Shown piece after piece: positions 8,635 through 16,819 of a stretch of 64,000 nucleotides of DNA. The stretch is from NCBI RefSeq assembly GCF_014489615.1, contig NZ_CP060825.1, positions 1,047,001 through 1,111,000 of the forward strand, given 5' to 3'. How positions within the stretch are numbered: position 1 is the stretch's first letter; each line of letters starts with the position of its first letter. A program made the translations under genes and the position numbers. The notes below the pieces were generated by a model, which made no database searches, was not told the origin of the DNA, and saw nothing but the letters and a program-made list of their open reading frames with translations. Source of the DNA: Streptomyces genisteinicus (GTDB lineage Bacteria > Actinomycetota > Actinomycetes > Streptomycetales > Streptomycetaceae).

Positions 8635-10029
8635 GTGAAACTCGGCGTGCGCTGGACCCTGCACGGCGACGGGCGGACCCCCGCCCCCGGTGCCGTCGTC
8701 CGACCCGACGAGCGGCTGTCATGGCCGAGAACCGCCGGTCTCGGCGCCCAGCACGTGGTCGCCATGTTCGGCGCCTCGTTCGTCGCGCCGGTGCTGATGG
8801 GCCTCGACCCGAACCTCGCCATCATGATGTCCGGCGTGGCGACCGTGATCTTCCTCCTCGCCACCCGCGGCAGGGTTCCCAGCTACCTCGGCTGCTCGCT
8901 CTCCTTCGTCGGCGTGGCCGCCACCATCCGTGCGACGGGCGGCGACAGCGCCACCGTGACCGGCGCGGTCCTGGTCGTCGGTGCCGTGCTGTTCGCCGCC
9001 GGACTCGCGGTGCAGCGCTTCGGCGCGCGGATCATCCACGCCACGATGCCGCCGATCGTCACCGGCGCCGTGGTCATGCTGATCGGCTTCAACCTGGCCC
9101 CGGTCACCGCGGCCACCTACTGGCCGCAGGACCAGTGGACCGCCCTGCTCGTCATGCTCTTCACCGGCCTCGCGGTGGTGTGCCTGCGCGGCTTCTTCTC
9201 GCGCGTCGCGATCTTCCTCGGCCTGATCTTCGGATACGTCCTGTCCTGGGCGCTGGACCGGATCTTCGGGAAGATCCACTCCCCCGCCGGCGGCGGCGAG
9301 GCCGTGGACCACTGGCGCCTCGACCTCTCCGGCGTCGGGCAGGCCGACTGGATCGGGCTGCCCTCCTTCCACGCACCGAGCTTCGAGTGGTCGGCGATCC
9401 TGGTCGCCCTGCCCGTGGTCATCGCGCTCATCGCGGAGAACGCCGGCCATGTGAAGGCGGTCGGCGAGATGACCGGCGACCCGCTCGACGACAAGCTGGG
9501 CACGGCCATCGCGGCCGACGGCGCCGCGTCGATGCTCTCCACCGCCGTGGGCGGCCCGCCGAACACCACGTACTCCGAGAACATCGGCGTCATGGCTGCC
9601 ACCCGGGTGTACTCCACGGCCGCCTACTGGGCCGCCGCCGGCTTCGCGCTGCTCTTCGGCCTGTGCCCCAAGTTCGGCGCCGTCGTGGCGGCGATCCCCG
9701 GCGGGGTGCTGGGCGGCATCACCGTGATCCTGTACGGCATGATCGGCCTGCTCGGCGCGCAGATCTGGATCAACGCGGGAGTCGACCTGCGCAATCCGCT
9801 CAACCTGGTCCCCGCGGCCGCGGGCATCATCATCGGCGTGGGCGGCGTCAGCCTGAAGATCACCGACAACTTCGAGCTGGGCGGGATCGCGCTCGGCACG
9901 CTCGTCGTCATCACCGGCTACCACGTGCTGCGGGCCTTCGCCCCCGCCCACCTCAAGGAACCCGCGGCCCGGGAGGAGCCGCTCCTCGACTCGGGCACCT
10001 CCTCGTACGACGACGATCCCGAGCGCTGA
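8635..10029 (+). CDS. uraA: Uracil/xanthine permease, NCS2 family
   Basis: A nucleobase-proton symporter of 464 residues with about 14 predicted membrane segments. GTG 8635 has CTGGAG 7 nt upstream. Family motifs are present: GLGAQHVVAMFGASFVAPVL near residue 35, VPSYLGCSLSFVG near 80, and the substrate-site region VIALIAENAGHVKAVG near 265, followed by GGPPNTTYSENIG near 305. These fit the UraA/PyrP uracil branch better than the xanthine or urate branches. It would import uracil for salvage. It is not next to the pyr operon and shows no pyr-type leader. Confidence 0.9.
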   Translation: MKLGVRWTLHGDGRTPAPGAVVRPDERLSWPRTAGLGAQHVVAMFGASFVAPVLMGLDPNLAIMMSGVATVIFLLATRGRVPSYLGCSLSFVGVAATIRATGGDSATVTGAVLVVGAVLFAAGLAVQRFGARIIHATMPPIVTGAVVMLIGFNLAPVTAATYWPQDQWTALLVMLFTGLAVVCLRGFFSRVAIFLGLIFGYVLSWALDRIFGKIHSPAGGGEAVDHWRLDLSGVGQADWIGLPSFHAPSFEWSAILVALPVVIALIAENAGHVKAVGEMTGDPLDDKLGTAIAADGAASMLSTAVGGPPNTTYSENIGVMAATRVYSTAAYWAAAGFALLFGLCPKFGAVVAAIPGGVLGGITVILYGMIGLLGAQIWINAGVDLRNPLNLVPAAAGIIIGVGGVSLKITDNFELGGIALGTLVVITGYHVLRAFAPAHLKEPAAREEPLLDSGTSSYDDDPER

Positions 10030-10100
10030 CCCGCACCACTCGGGGCCTCCGCCCCTGACCCGCACCACCCGGCGTCCGCGCCGCCCCGGCACGCACCGCA

Positions 10101-10155
10101 CGGGGCGTCGCCCCGCGGGCCGCGGCGTCCTCCTTTCCGGGGAAGCCGCGGCCCG
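10101..10155 (+). terminator. Probable terminator after the uracil permease
   Basis: A small hairpin, CGGGGC-GTC-GCCCCG (10101-10115), is followed by a longer one with 11-bp arms (10116-10126 and 10145-10155) and an 18-nt loop. Both lie between the permease stop and the next rightward gene. Confidence 0.55.
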
Positions 10156-10194
10156 TCAGCGCGTCCACGGCTCCGCGCCTGGGACCCTGCGTCC

Positions 10195-10953
10195 ATGGCG
10201 CAGAGGGAACAGCTCGCGGTGCGGACGGTGCGCGGCCCGTCCCCGGTCACCGGCGGCACGGACACGGCTACGCACGACCCGGCACGGACGCCTGCGGGAC
10301 TCGCCTCCGCGGCCGCGCGGATGCGGGCCGCCGGAACGCGCTGGCCGGCCTCGGACGGCCTGGCCGTCTTCAACCGGGTGTACCTCACGGTCACCGAGGA
10401 TCTCGCCCGGCGGGTGGCGGGCGGGCACTTCCCCGACCGGCCGGCGGCCGACACCCTCGGCACGGTCTTCGCGGAGAGGTACCTCGCGGTGGCCGAGGGC
10501 GGCGGGGACGGATTCCGGCCGCCCGCCTGCTGGCGGCCGCTCCTCCAGTTCCGCGGCCACCCCGGCGTCCGGCCGCTGCAGTTCGCGCTGGCCGGCATCA
10601 ACGCGCACATCGGGCACGACCTGCCGCTCGCCGTGGTGGACTCCTGCCGGGCGCTGGGCTGCTCCCCGCCCGCGCTGGAGGACGAGTTCGAGCGCGTCGG
10701 CGACCTCCTCGTACGCCTGGAGGAACGCGTCCGCGAGGAGCTGATGCCCGGTCCGGACCTGCTTCAGGTGGCCGACCCGCTGACCCATCTGGTGAGCGCC
10801 TGGTCGCTGGAGCGCGCCCGGGAGGGCGCCTGGTCCGCCGCGCGGCTGCTGTGGGGGCTGCGGGAGCTGCCCGAGCTGGCCTCGGAGTTCACCGAGCGGC
10901 TCGACGCCGGTGTCGGCCTGGTGGGCCGCTGCCTGCTCACTCCGTGCCGGTGA
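10195..10953 (+). CDS. DUF5995 family protein
   Basis: A 252-residue soluble protein of unknown function. ATG 10195 is the start that keeps the conserved part intact. Recognisable family motifs are GLAVFNRVYLTVT near residue 58, LAGINAHIGHDLPLAVV near 135, and the C-terminal LVSAWSLERAREGAW near 198. The paired His residues in INAHIGHD may bind a metal, which is inference. It converges with davB, whose stop lies only 33 bp away, so no long terminator separates them. Confidence 0.75.
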   Translation: MAQREQLAVRTVRGPSPVTGGTDTATHDPARTPAGLASAAARMRAAGTRWPASDGLAVFNRVYLTVTEDLARRVAGGHFPDRPAADTLGTVFAERYLAVAEGGGDGFRPPACWRPLLQFRGHPGVRPLQFALAGINAHIGHDLPLAVVDSCRALGCSPPALEDEFERVGDLLVRLEERVREELMPGPDLLQVADPLTHLVSAWSLERAREGAWSAARLLWGLRELPELASEFTERLDAGVGLVGRCLLTPCR

Positions 10954-10986
10954 CGGGCGACCGGCGGTCCGGCCCGGGGGCGCCCG

Positions 10987-12681
10987 TCAGTCCTCGGGCA
11001 GTTCGACGGGCGCGATGTCGTCGTACACGTCGCCGGGGCCCGGGTTGGTCGGGTCGGTGGCGCCGCCGAACTGGTGCATCACGCCCCAGACGGCGTTGAG
11101 CGCGGTCTGCACGGCGCCTTCGGCCCAGCCGGCCGTCCAGGAGATGTCGTCGCCGGCCAGGAAGATGCCCCGCTTGTCCTCGGGCAGCCGGTCCTGCATG
11201 AAGTGGGTGAACAGCCGCCGCTGGTAGCGGTAGTGGCCGGGCAGGTTGGCCTTGAAGGCGCCCATGAACCAGGGCTCGTTCTCCCACGAGACCGTGACCG
11301 GGTTGCCGATGATGTGGCTGCGGATGTCGACGTCCGGGTAGATCTCGCCCAGCGACTTCAGCATCACCTCCATCCGCTCGTTCGCGGAGAGCGGCAGCCA
11401 CTTCAGGCTGTCGTCGCACCAGGTGTACGACAGGCAGATGACGGCGGGCTCGTCGGGGCCGCTGTCCAGCAGGTAGGTGCCGCGGGTCATCCGGTCGGTG
11501 AGGGTCATCGACATGGTGTCCCGGCCGGTGCGCGCGTCCTTGTCCAGCCAGAACGGCCGGTCGACGGGCACGAACAGCTTGGAGGACTCCATGTAGTGGG
11601 TGCGCTCCATCGCCGTCCAGTGGTCGATGGGGAACAGCGCGTCGTCGCAGGCGATCTTCGAGAGCAGCAGCCAGGACTGCGCGGTGAAGACCGCGGCGCG
11701 GTAGGTGCGGATGTCGCCGGCCGCGTCGGTGACCGTGATCCGGTTGCCCGCGGTGCGCGTGAGGCGGGTGACGGCGGGGCGCGGGTCGCCGCCGTGGAGC
11801 GAGGAGAGCGAGGTGCCCAGCGGCCAGTGCACGATCTTGGCCGGCTCGCGCTCCCACAGGCGCAGCGGAAGCTGCTGACTGCCCTCGACGATGCCGCGGT
11901 GGTGGTCGTCCGCCTCCGAGTAGACGACCCGCAGGATCTCCAGGATGGAGTTGGGGAAGTCGGTGTCCCAGCCGCCGGTGCCGAAGCCCACCTGTCCGAA
12001 GATCTCGCGGTGGCGGAAGGACGTGAACGCCTCGGAGTCGCAGAGGAAGCCGTAGAACGTCTGGTTGTCGAGCTTCTCGACGAGCTTCGCCCAGATCTCG
12101 CGGATGCGCGGGACGTCGCGCTCGCGCATGGCGCGGTTCATGTCGGAGAAGTCCGCGCCCTCCTCCAGGCAGGCGTTCCAGGCGTTCATCACGTCGCGGT
12201 AGACCTGCGGCAGGTCGTCGATGGTCTCCGCGTAGTGCGACTCGCCCTTGAGGTCGACGACGGTGGACGGCGTCGAGGGCGCCAGCGGGTTGGGGAAGGG
12301 GCGGGTCGTCAGCCCCACGAGGTCGATGTAGTGCTGGAGCGCGGTCGACGACGGCGGGAAGCGCATGGCGCCCATCTCCGCGGTCAGCCCGCCCTCGCAG
12401 CCCTCGAACCCGACCGTGCGCAGCCGGCCGCCGATCCGGTCCGCCTCGTACACGACGGGCCTGAGGCCCATCTTCATCAGCTCGTAGGCGGCGACGATGC
12501 CGGAGAGTCCGCCGCCGATGACCGCCACCTCGCTGCCGTGCTCGGTCGCGGGTATCTGCCCGATGCCCGCCGGGTGGGCGAGGAAGTCGTCGTAGGCGTA
12601 GGGGAAGTCCGGGCCGAACATGGTGATCGGCGGCTGCTCGTCGCTGTGCTGGACGGCGGTGGGGGGCACCGTGGACGTCAT
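10987..12681 (-). CDS. davB: Lysine 2-monooxygenase-like flavin amine oxidase (DavB type)
   Basis: A 564-residue FAD protein. ATG 12681 follows AAGGAG. The Rossmann motif VAVIGGGLSGIVAAYELMK is at about 52-70, and the C-terminal flavin motif is GIFLAGDDISWTAGWAEGAV. The segment PITMFGPDFPYAYDDFLAHP near residue 18, GEMT-equivalent AEMGAMRFPPSSTAL, QVGFGTGGWDTDFPNSILEI and SMTLTDRMTRGTYLLDSG closely resemble Pseudomonas putida lysine 2-monooxygenase DavB as I remember it. That enzyme turns L-lysine into 5-aminovaleramide. A DavA-like amidase gene lies 56 bp upstream in the same direction. Tryptophan or phenylalanine 2-monooxygenase remains possible, but the partner gene and the cationic permease favour lysine. 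Confidence 0.85.
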   Translation of the reverse strand: MTSTVPPTAVQHSDEQPPITMFGPDFPYAYDDFLAHPAGIGQIPATEHGSEVAVIGGGLSGIVAAYELMKMGLRPVVYEADRIGGRLRTVGFEGCEGGLTAEMGAMRFPPSSTALQHYIDLVGLTTRPFPNPLAPSTPSTVVDLKGESHYAETIDDLPQVYRDVMNAWNACLEEGADFSDMNRAMRERDVPRIREIWAKLVEKLDNQTFYGFLCDSEAFTSFRHREIFGQVGFGTGGWDTDFPNSILEILRVVYSEADDHHRGIVEGSQQLPLRLWEREPAKIVHWPLGTSLSSLHGGDPRPAVTRLTRTAGNRITVTDAAGDIRTYRAAVFTAQSWLLLSKIACDDALFPIDHWTAMERTHYMESSKLFVPVDRPFWLDKDARTGRDTMSMTLTDRMTRGTYLLDSGPDEPAVICLSYTWCDDSLKWLPLSANERMEVMLKSLGEIYPDVDIRSHIIGNPVTVSWENEPWFMGAFKANLPGHYRYQRRLFTHFMQDRLPEDKRGIFLAGDDISWTAGWAEGAVQTALNAVWGVMHQFGGATDPTNPGPGDVYDDIAPVELPED

Positions 12682-12737
12682 GGGGTACGGACTCCTTGCG
12701 CGGAACGATGAAGCGGGGAAGCGGGTGGGCGGGGCGG

Positions 12738-13535
12738 TCAGCTCAGGGAGCCGTAGAGACCGGGGCGGCGGTCGCGCAGATACGGGTTGTTCTCCCGCGA
12801 GGCGGCGAGCAGGGCGGGGTCGACCTCGCCCACGACGAGTTCCTCGCCGCGTCCGGCCCGGGTGCGCACCGTGCCGTCGGGGCCGGCGAGCGAGCTCAGC
12901 CCGACGAACTCGAACTCGCCCTCGGCGCCGGTCCGGTTGACGTACGCGATGTACAGCTGGCTCTCGAAGGCGCGGACCGGGACCAGTGACTCGGCGACGA
13001 ACTGGAACGGATGCATCTGCGCGGTGGGCACCAGCAGCAGATCGGTGCCGGCGAGGGCGTGGGCCCGGACGTTCTCCGGGAACTCCACGTCGTAGCAGAT
13101 GAGGAAGCCGACGCGGACGCCGTCCAGCTCGGCCTGCACGACGGGCCGGTCGCCGGGGGTGAACCACTGCTGCTCGAAGCAGCCGAAGAGGTGGGTCTTG
13201 CGGTAGTTGGCCAGGCGGGTGCCGTCGGAGGCGATGAGCTGGGCGGAGTTGTGGACCAGCCCGCCCGCGCGCTCCGGGTAGCCGTAGTGGACCGCGATGC
13301 CGTGCCGTGCGGCGAGGGCGGCGACCGCCTGGGCTCCCGGTCCGTCGGCGGCCTCCGCGAGCACGGGAACGTCGTCGCCGATCGCGTAGCCGGTGAGGAA
13401 CATCTCGGGGGCCACCAGCAGCCGGGCGCCGGCCCGGGCGGCCCGGCCCGCGGCATCGTCGAGCACCTTCAGGTTCGCGGCGACGTCACCGGGGACGCCG
13501 GAGCTCTGGAGCAGGGCGGTGCGCAACGGGGGCAT
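12738..13535 (-). CDS. davA: 5-Aminovaleramidase-like carbon-nitrogen hydrolase (DavA type)
   Basis: A nitrilase-superfamily amidase of 265 residues, predicted to hydrolyse 5-aminovaleramide to 5-aminovalerate. The catalytic triad is visible: E44 in APEMFLTGY, K113 in YRKTHLFG and C147 in LICYDVEFPE. The stretches LAEAADGP, HYGYPER, YRKTHLFG and CYDVEFPEN match P. putida DavA as remembered, which distinguishes it from N-carbamoylputrescine amidases. ATG 13535 is preferred; an in-frame TTG at 13577 lacks a ribosome site. It is the first gene of a davA-davB unit. The downstream transaminase and dehydrogenase of the pathway are not in this window. Confidence 0.85.
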   Translation of the reverse strand: MPPLRTALLQSSGVPGDVAANLKVLDDAAGRAARAGARLLVAPEMFLTGYAIGDDVPVLAEAADGPGAQAVAALAARHGIAVHYGYPERAGGLVHNSAQLIASDGTRLANYRKTHLFGCFEQQWFTPGDRPVVQAELDGVRVGFLICYDVEFPENVRAHALAGTDLLLVPTAQMHPFQFVAESLVPVRAFESQLYIAYVNRTGAEGEFEFVGLSSLAGPDGTVRTRAGRGEELVVGEVDPALLAASRENNPYLRDRRPGLYGSLS

Positions 13536-13578
13536 GCATGACCTCGGACGACGGTACGGACGAAGGGAGACGTCCAAA

Positions 13579-13676
13579 ACGGTACGGTCCGCCCTCCTGC
13601 CGCGACAAGGCGCGTCCGTTGCGCGCCGACGGGCGATCCGTTGCGTCGTCGAGGCCGTTCGCGGCGATTCGTTGCG
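13579..13676 (-). promoter_or_regulatory. Predicted davA promoter with three phased TTGCG half-sites
   Basis: On the minus strand, TTGTCG (13608-13603) and TACCGT (13584-13579) are separated by 18 bp. Upstream of them TTGCG (plus-strand reading) occurs at 13619-13623, 13641-13645 and 13672-13676, spaced 22 and 31 bp, about two and three helical turns. Their centres lie near -49, -71 and -102 from the expected start. This is nearly identical to the permease promoter at 15873-15968. Binding by the neighbouring Lrp/AsnC protein is inferred. Confidence 0.55.
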
Positions 13677-13806
13677 CGCCCGGGGGCGACGTCGCCGAGG
13701 CCCGCCGCGCCCCCGCCGGGACCGGTGCCCGCCGCCCGGTTCAGGCGGGCGCCTCCCCGCGGGAGGGCGCCCGGCGGGGAGGCCGCGGGAGGCCGCCCCG
13801 CCCGGC

Positions 13807-14262
13807 TCAGGCGGGCGAGCCCGACGAGAAGCGCCGCAGCAGCGGCGAGAGCACCAGCACCGACTTGGTCCGCTCGACGAACGGCTCGCCCGCGATCCGC
13901 TCCAGCACCCGCTCGAAGTGCCGCATGTCGGAGGTGAAGACCTGCACGAGCGCGTCCGCGTCGCCGGTCACCGTGGACGCGGACACCACCTCGGGGTAGC
14001 GCTCCAGTCCGCGCCGGATGTCGTCGGGCGAGGTGTTGTGCCGGCAGAAGATCTCCACGAACCCCTCGGTCTCCCATCCCATCGCCGCCGGGTCCACCCG
14101 TACGGTGAAGCCGGTGATGGCCCCCTCGGCGCGGAGCCGGTCGACCCGGCGCTTGACCGCCGGGGCCGAGAGGCCGACGATCTGGCCGATGTCGGCGAAG
14201 GAGCGGCGGGCGTCCTCGGCGAGGGCGTGGACGATGCGTTCGTCGAGATCGTTCAGTCGCAC
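13807..14262 (-). CDS. Lrp/AsnC-family transcriptional regulator
   Basis: A 151-residue Lrp/AsnC protein. GTG 14262 begins VRLNDLDERIVHALAEDARR, the typical start of the family. The helix-turn-helix is at about 15-60 (FADIGQIVGLSAPAVKRRVDRL). The RAM effector-binding domain occupies about 65-145, with VSASTVTGDADALVQVFT. The gene starts 10 bp after the stop of the amino acid permease and is co-transcribed with it. Its position between permease and davA-davB, and the matched half-sites upstream of both, suggest it senses lysine or a catabolite and activates both units. A hairpin near 13747-13772 may end this transcript. No other gene is visible between 13536 and 13806. Confidence 0.92.
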   Translation of the reverse strand: MRLNDLDERIVHALAEDARRSFADIGQIVGLSAPAVKRRVDRLRAEGAITGFTVRVDPAAMGWETEGFVEIFCRHNTSPDDIRRGLERYPEVVSASTVTGDADALVQVFTSDMRHFERVLERIAGEPFVERTKSVLVLSPLLRRFSSGSPA

Positions 14263-14272
14263 TGCGGGCGGA

Positions 14273-15745
14273 TCACTTCTCTGATGGGGCCAGTCGGGAG
14301 CGGCGGTAGCCGTAGCTGAAGTAGAACACGAGGCCCACCGCCATCCAGGCACCGAAGACGGCCCAGGTCACGCCCGGCAGGCTGACCATCATCCAGGCGC
14401 AGAAGAGGAAGCCGAGCACCGGGGTCACCGGGAAGAGCGCCACCTTGAACGTGCGCGGCATGTCGGGCCGGGTGCGGCGCAGGATGACCACGGCCACGTT
14501 GACCAGCGCGAACGCGAAGAGGGTGCCGATGCTGGTGGCGTTGGCCAGCTCGCCCAGCGGGATGAAGGCGGCCAGCGCGCCGCAGAAGAGGGAGACGATC
14601 ACGGTGTTGGCGCGCGGCGCGCCCGTCCGCGCGTCCACACGGGCGAACACCCTGGGCACCAGACCGTCGCGGGACATCGCGAAGAGGATGCGGGTCTGGC
14701 CGTACAGCACGGCGAAGACGACGCTGGCGATGGCGACGACGGCTCCGGCGGCGAGGACGACGCTCCAGAAGCTGTCGCCGGTGACGTCCTGCATGATCCG
14801 CGCCAGTGCGGCCTCGGTGCCCTCGAAGTCCTGCCAGGGCATGGCGCCGACGGCGACGAGCGCGACGAGGCAGTAGAGCACGGTGACGATCAGCAGCGAG
14901 AGCATGATCGCGCGCGGCAGGTCCCGCTTGGGGTTCTTCGCCTCCTCACCGGCGGTCGACGCCGCGTCGAAGCCGATGTAGGAGAAGAACAGCGTCGCGG
15001 CGGCGGCGCTGATGCCGGTGACGCCCAGCGGGGCGAGCGGGGTGTAGTTGCCGGCCTTGATGCCGAGGAAGCCGATGGCGCAGAAGAGCAGCAGCGTCGC
15101 GATCTTCACCACGACCATGGCGGTGTTGATGCGGGCGCTCTCCTTCGCTCCGCCCATGAGGAAGACCATGGCGAGCAGCACGACCACCAGCGCGGGCAGG
15201 TTGATCAGGCCGCCCTCGCCCAGCGGGGCGGAGACCGACGCGGGGATGGTGACGCCGATCGTCCCGTCGAGCAGTTCGTTCAGGTACTCGCCCCAGCCCA
15301 CCGCGACGGCGGCGACGGAGACCCCGTACTCGAGGACCAGGCACCAGCCGCAGATCCAGGCGACGAGTTCGCCCATGGTCGCGTACGAGTAGGAGTACGA
15401 CGAGCCGGAGACCGGGACCGCTCCGGCGAGCTCCGCGTACGACAGGGCCGAGAAGAGCGCGGTGAGCCCCGCGAGCACGAACGACACGGCGACGGCGGGG
15501 CCCGCGAGCGGGGTGGCCTCGCCGAGGACCACGAAGATCCCGGTGCCCAGCGTGGCGCCGATGCTGATCATCGTCAGCTGCCACATGGACAGCGAACGGC
15601 GCAGCGCACCGCCCTCGCCCAGGCCCCCCTCGGCCACCAGCCGGTCGACGGGCTTGCGCCGCATCAGGCGCGCACCGATCCCCCGGCCCGGCGGGGGCGT
15701 GGGGGAGGGATCGGTCGCGGGCGGGGCTGCGCCGTGTTCCAGCAC
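14273..15745 (-). CDS. APC-superfamily amino acid permease, cationic (CAT) type
   Basis: A 12-14-helix amino acid transporter of 490 residues. GTG 15745 is chosen because GAAGGAG sits 5 nt upstream; longer in-frame starts lack a ribosome site. The cytoplasmic N-terminus leads to LSMWQLTMISIGATLGTGIF, the APC signature at about residue 52-70. It continues with AELAGAVPVSGSSYSYSYAT and FSYIGFDAASTAGEEAKNPK, both typical of the cationic amino acid transporter branch. Import of lysine or arginine fits the adjacent lysine-degradation genes. It is the first gene of a permease-asnC unit. Confidence 0.88.
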   Translation of the reverse strand: MLEHGAAPPATDPSPTPPPGRGIGARLMRRKPVDRLVAEGGLGEGGALRRSLSMWQLTMISIGATLGTGIFVVLGEATPLAGPAVAVSFVLAGLTALFSALSYAELAGAVPVSGSSYSYSYATMGELVAWICGWCLVLEYGVSVAAVAVGWGEYLNELLDGTIGVTIPASVSAPLGEGGLINLPALVVVLLAMVFLMGGAKESARINTAMVVVKIATLLLFCAIGFLGIKAGNYTPLAPLGVTGISAAAATLFFSYIGFDAASTAGEEAKNPKRDLPRAIMLSLLIVTVLYCLVALVAVGAMPWQDFEGTEAALARIMQDVTGDSFWSVVLAAGAVVAIASVVFAVLYGQTRILFAMSRDGLVPRVFARVDARTGAPRANTVIVSLFCGALAAFIPLGELANATSIGTLFAFALVNVAVVILRRTRPDMPRTFKVALFPVTPVLGFLFCAWMMVSLPGVTWAVFGAWMAVGLVFYFSYGYRRSRLAPSEK

Positions 15746-15872
15746 AAGGACTCCTTCATCGCTGCTGTCGGTGAGGGAGACCCACGGCGGCCGGTGCGCA
15801 TGCCGAAAAGGCCCACGCAGGGGGGACAGACCGCCGAGCAGACGGTCACCGCCACTCCTGGTACGGGGCCCG

Positions 15873-15968
15873 AGCCTACGAGTACGCAGGTCACGGCCGT
15901 AATGCACCATTATTGCTCATCGGCGGACGATTATTGCGCGTCGGCCCGGTACGCGGGGAAACATTGCG
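15873..15968 (-). promoter_or_regulatory. Predicted permease promoter with three phased TTGC half-sites
   Basis: On the minus strand, TTACGG (15902-15897) and TAGGCT (15878-15873) lie 18 bp apart. Half-sites TTGCT (15913-15917), TTGCG (15934-15938) and TTGCG (15964-15968) are spaced 21 and 30 bp, with centres near -49, -70 and -100. The palindrome TAATG-CAC-CATTA (15900-15912) touches the -35 element. This is an AT-rich island in a GC-rich gap (15746-16082) that holds no gene. Confidence 0.55.
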
Positions 15969-16082
15969 CCCGGGTGCGCGGGAACGCCGTTCGGGGTGCG
16001 GCGGGCGGCCCGCCGCCGGACGCGGGCGGCGCGGGCGGAATCCGGAGTGATAAACGGCCGGTTGCGGGGTAGACGAGCGGTG

Positions 16083-16484
16083 ATGAACGCACAGCCGCAG
16101 CACATGGTGCTCCAGGAATCGCCGCCCGAGGAGTCGGGTGGCGCGGGCGCGCGGAGCGCGACCGCGGAGTTCCTGTCGCAGCACTGCCCGTGGGCCGACC
16201 TGGACGCGGTGCTGCTCGTCGTCTCGGAGCTGGTCTCGAACGCGGCCCGCCACACGGCCGGCTGGTGGCGTCTGCGGCTGACCGCCGGATCGGACTCGCT
16301 GGTCGTGGAGATCGACGACTCCAGCCCCCAGCTGCCGGTGGCCCGGGAACCGGACCTCGCCGGCGGCGGCGGATTCGGCTGGCACATGGTGCAGCGGCTG
16401 GCCGGCCACGTCGAGGTGAGCCTGCAGCCCTACGGCAAGCGGGTCCAGGCGGCGTGGCTGCGTTCCGCCCCGGCTGCCTGCTGA
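16083..16484 (+). CDS. RsbW-like ATP-binding protein (HATPase_c)
   Basis: A 133-residue single-domain protein with the GHKL ATPase fold, as in anti-sigma factor kinases. The N box is SELVSNAARHT (about 48-58), the G1 box VEIDDSSPQLP (about 75-85) and the G2 region GGGGFGWHMVQRL (about 94-106). The start is ATG 16083; GTG 16080 directly before it is equally possible. Streptomycetes carry dozens of such proteins and only some bind sigma factors. Here a SigB/F/G-type sigma gene converges with it 335 bp away, making a functional pair possible but unproven. Confidence 0.85.
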   Translation: MNAQPQHMVLQESPPEESGGAGARSATAEFLSQHCPWADLDAVLLVVSELVSNAARHTAGWWRLRLTAGSDSLVVEIDDSSPQLPVAREPDLAGGGGFGWHMVQRLAGHVEVSLQPYGKRVQAAWLRSAPAAC

Positions 16485-16722
16485 ACCGCTTTCGCGTCAC
16501 CGTCTTCCCCGCGCCGCGTGCGCCCGCGCCCGTCCGCCGACACGCACCCCCGCGCCGTCCGCGCAGTTCCGCTGACGCACACCCCCATGCCGTCCGCGCC
16601 CGTGGCCCGTGCACCCGCACGCACCGCTCCGCTCCGGCCGAGGTGCCCCAGGCGGGCGGCGGGCAGGGCGAAGGTCGCGCACGCGCTCCGCTCCGTGCCC
16701 GCGGCAGCCCCCGCCAGAACCA

Positions 16723-16758
16723 CAGAAGCGGCGCCCCTGGGAGGGGACGCCGCTTCTG
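16723..16758. terminator. Bidirectional terminator
   Basis: A hairpin with 11-bp arms CAGAAGCGGCG (16723-16733) and CGCCGCTTCTG (16748-16758), with an internal CCCCT/AGGGG pairing. It lies between the convergent HATPase and sigma factor genes. The rest of 16485-16819 shows two imperfect copies of a GC-rich direct repeat (near 16541 and 16576) and no gene. Confidence 0.8.
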
Positions 16759-16819
16759 CCGTGGGGGGAACATGGCTCGGGAGGCCGGGGGCGGGGTGTG
16801 TCCCCCGGCCGGTGGGAGG

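Noticed and set aside
12696..12989. Plus-strand open frames antisense to davA
   Set aside because: They lie wholly inside a well-supported gene with an intact catalytic triad.
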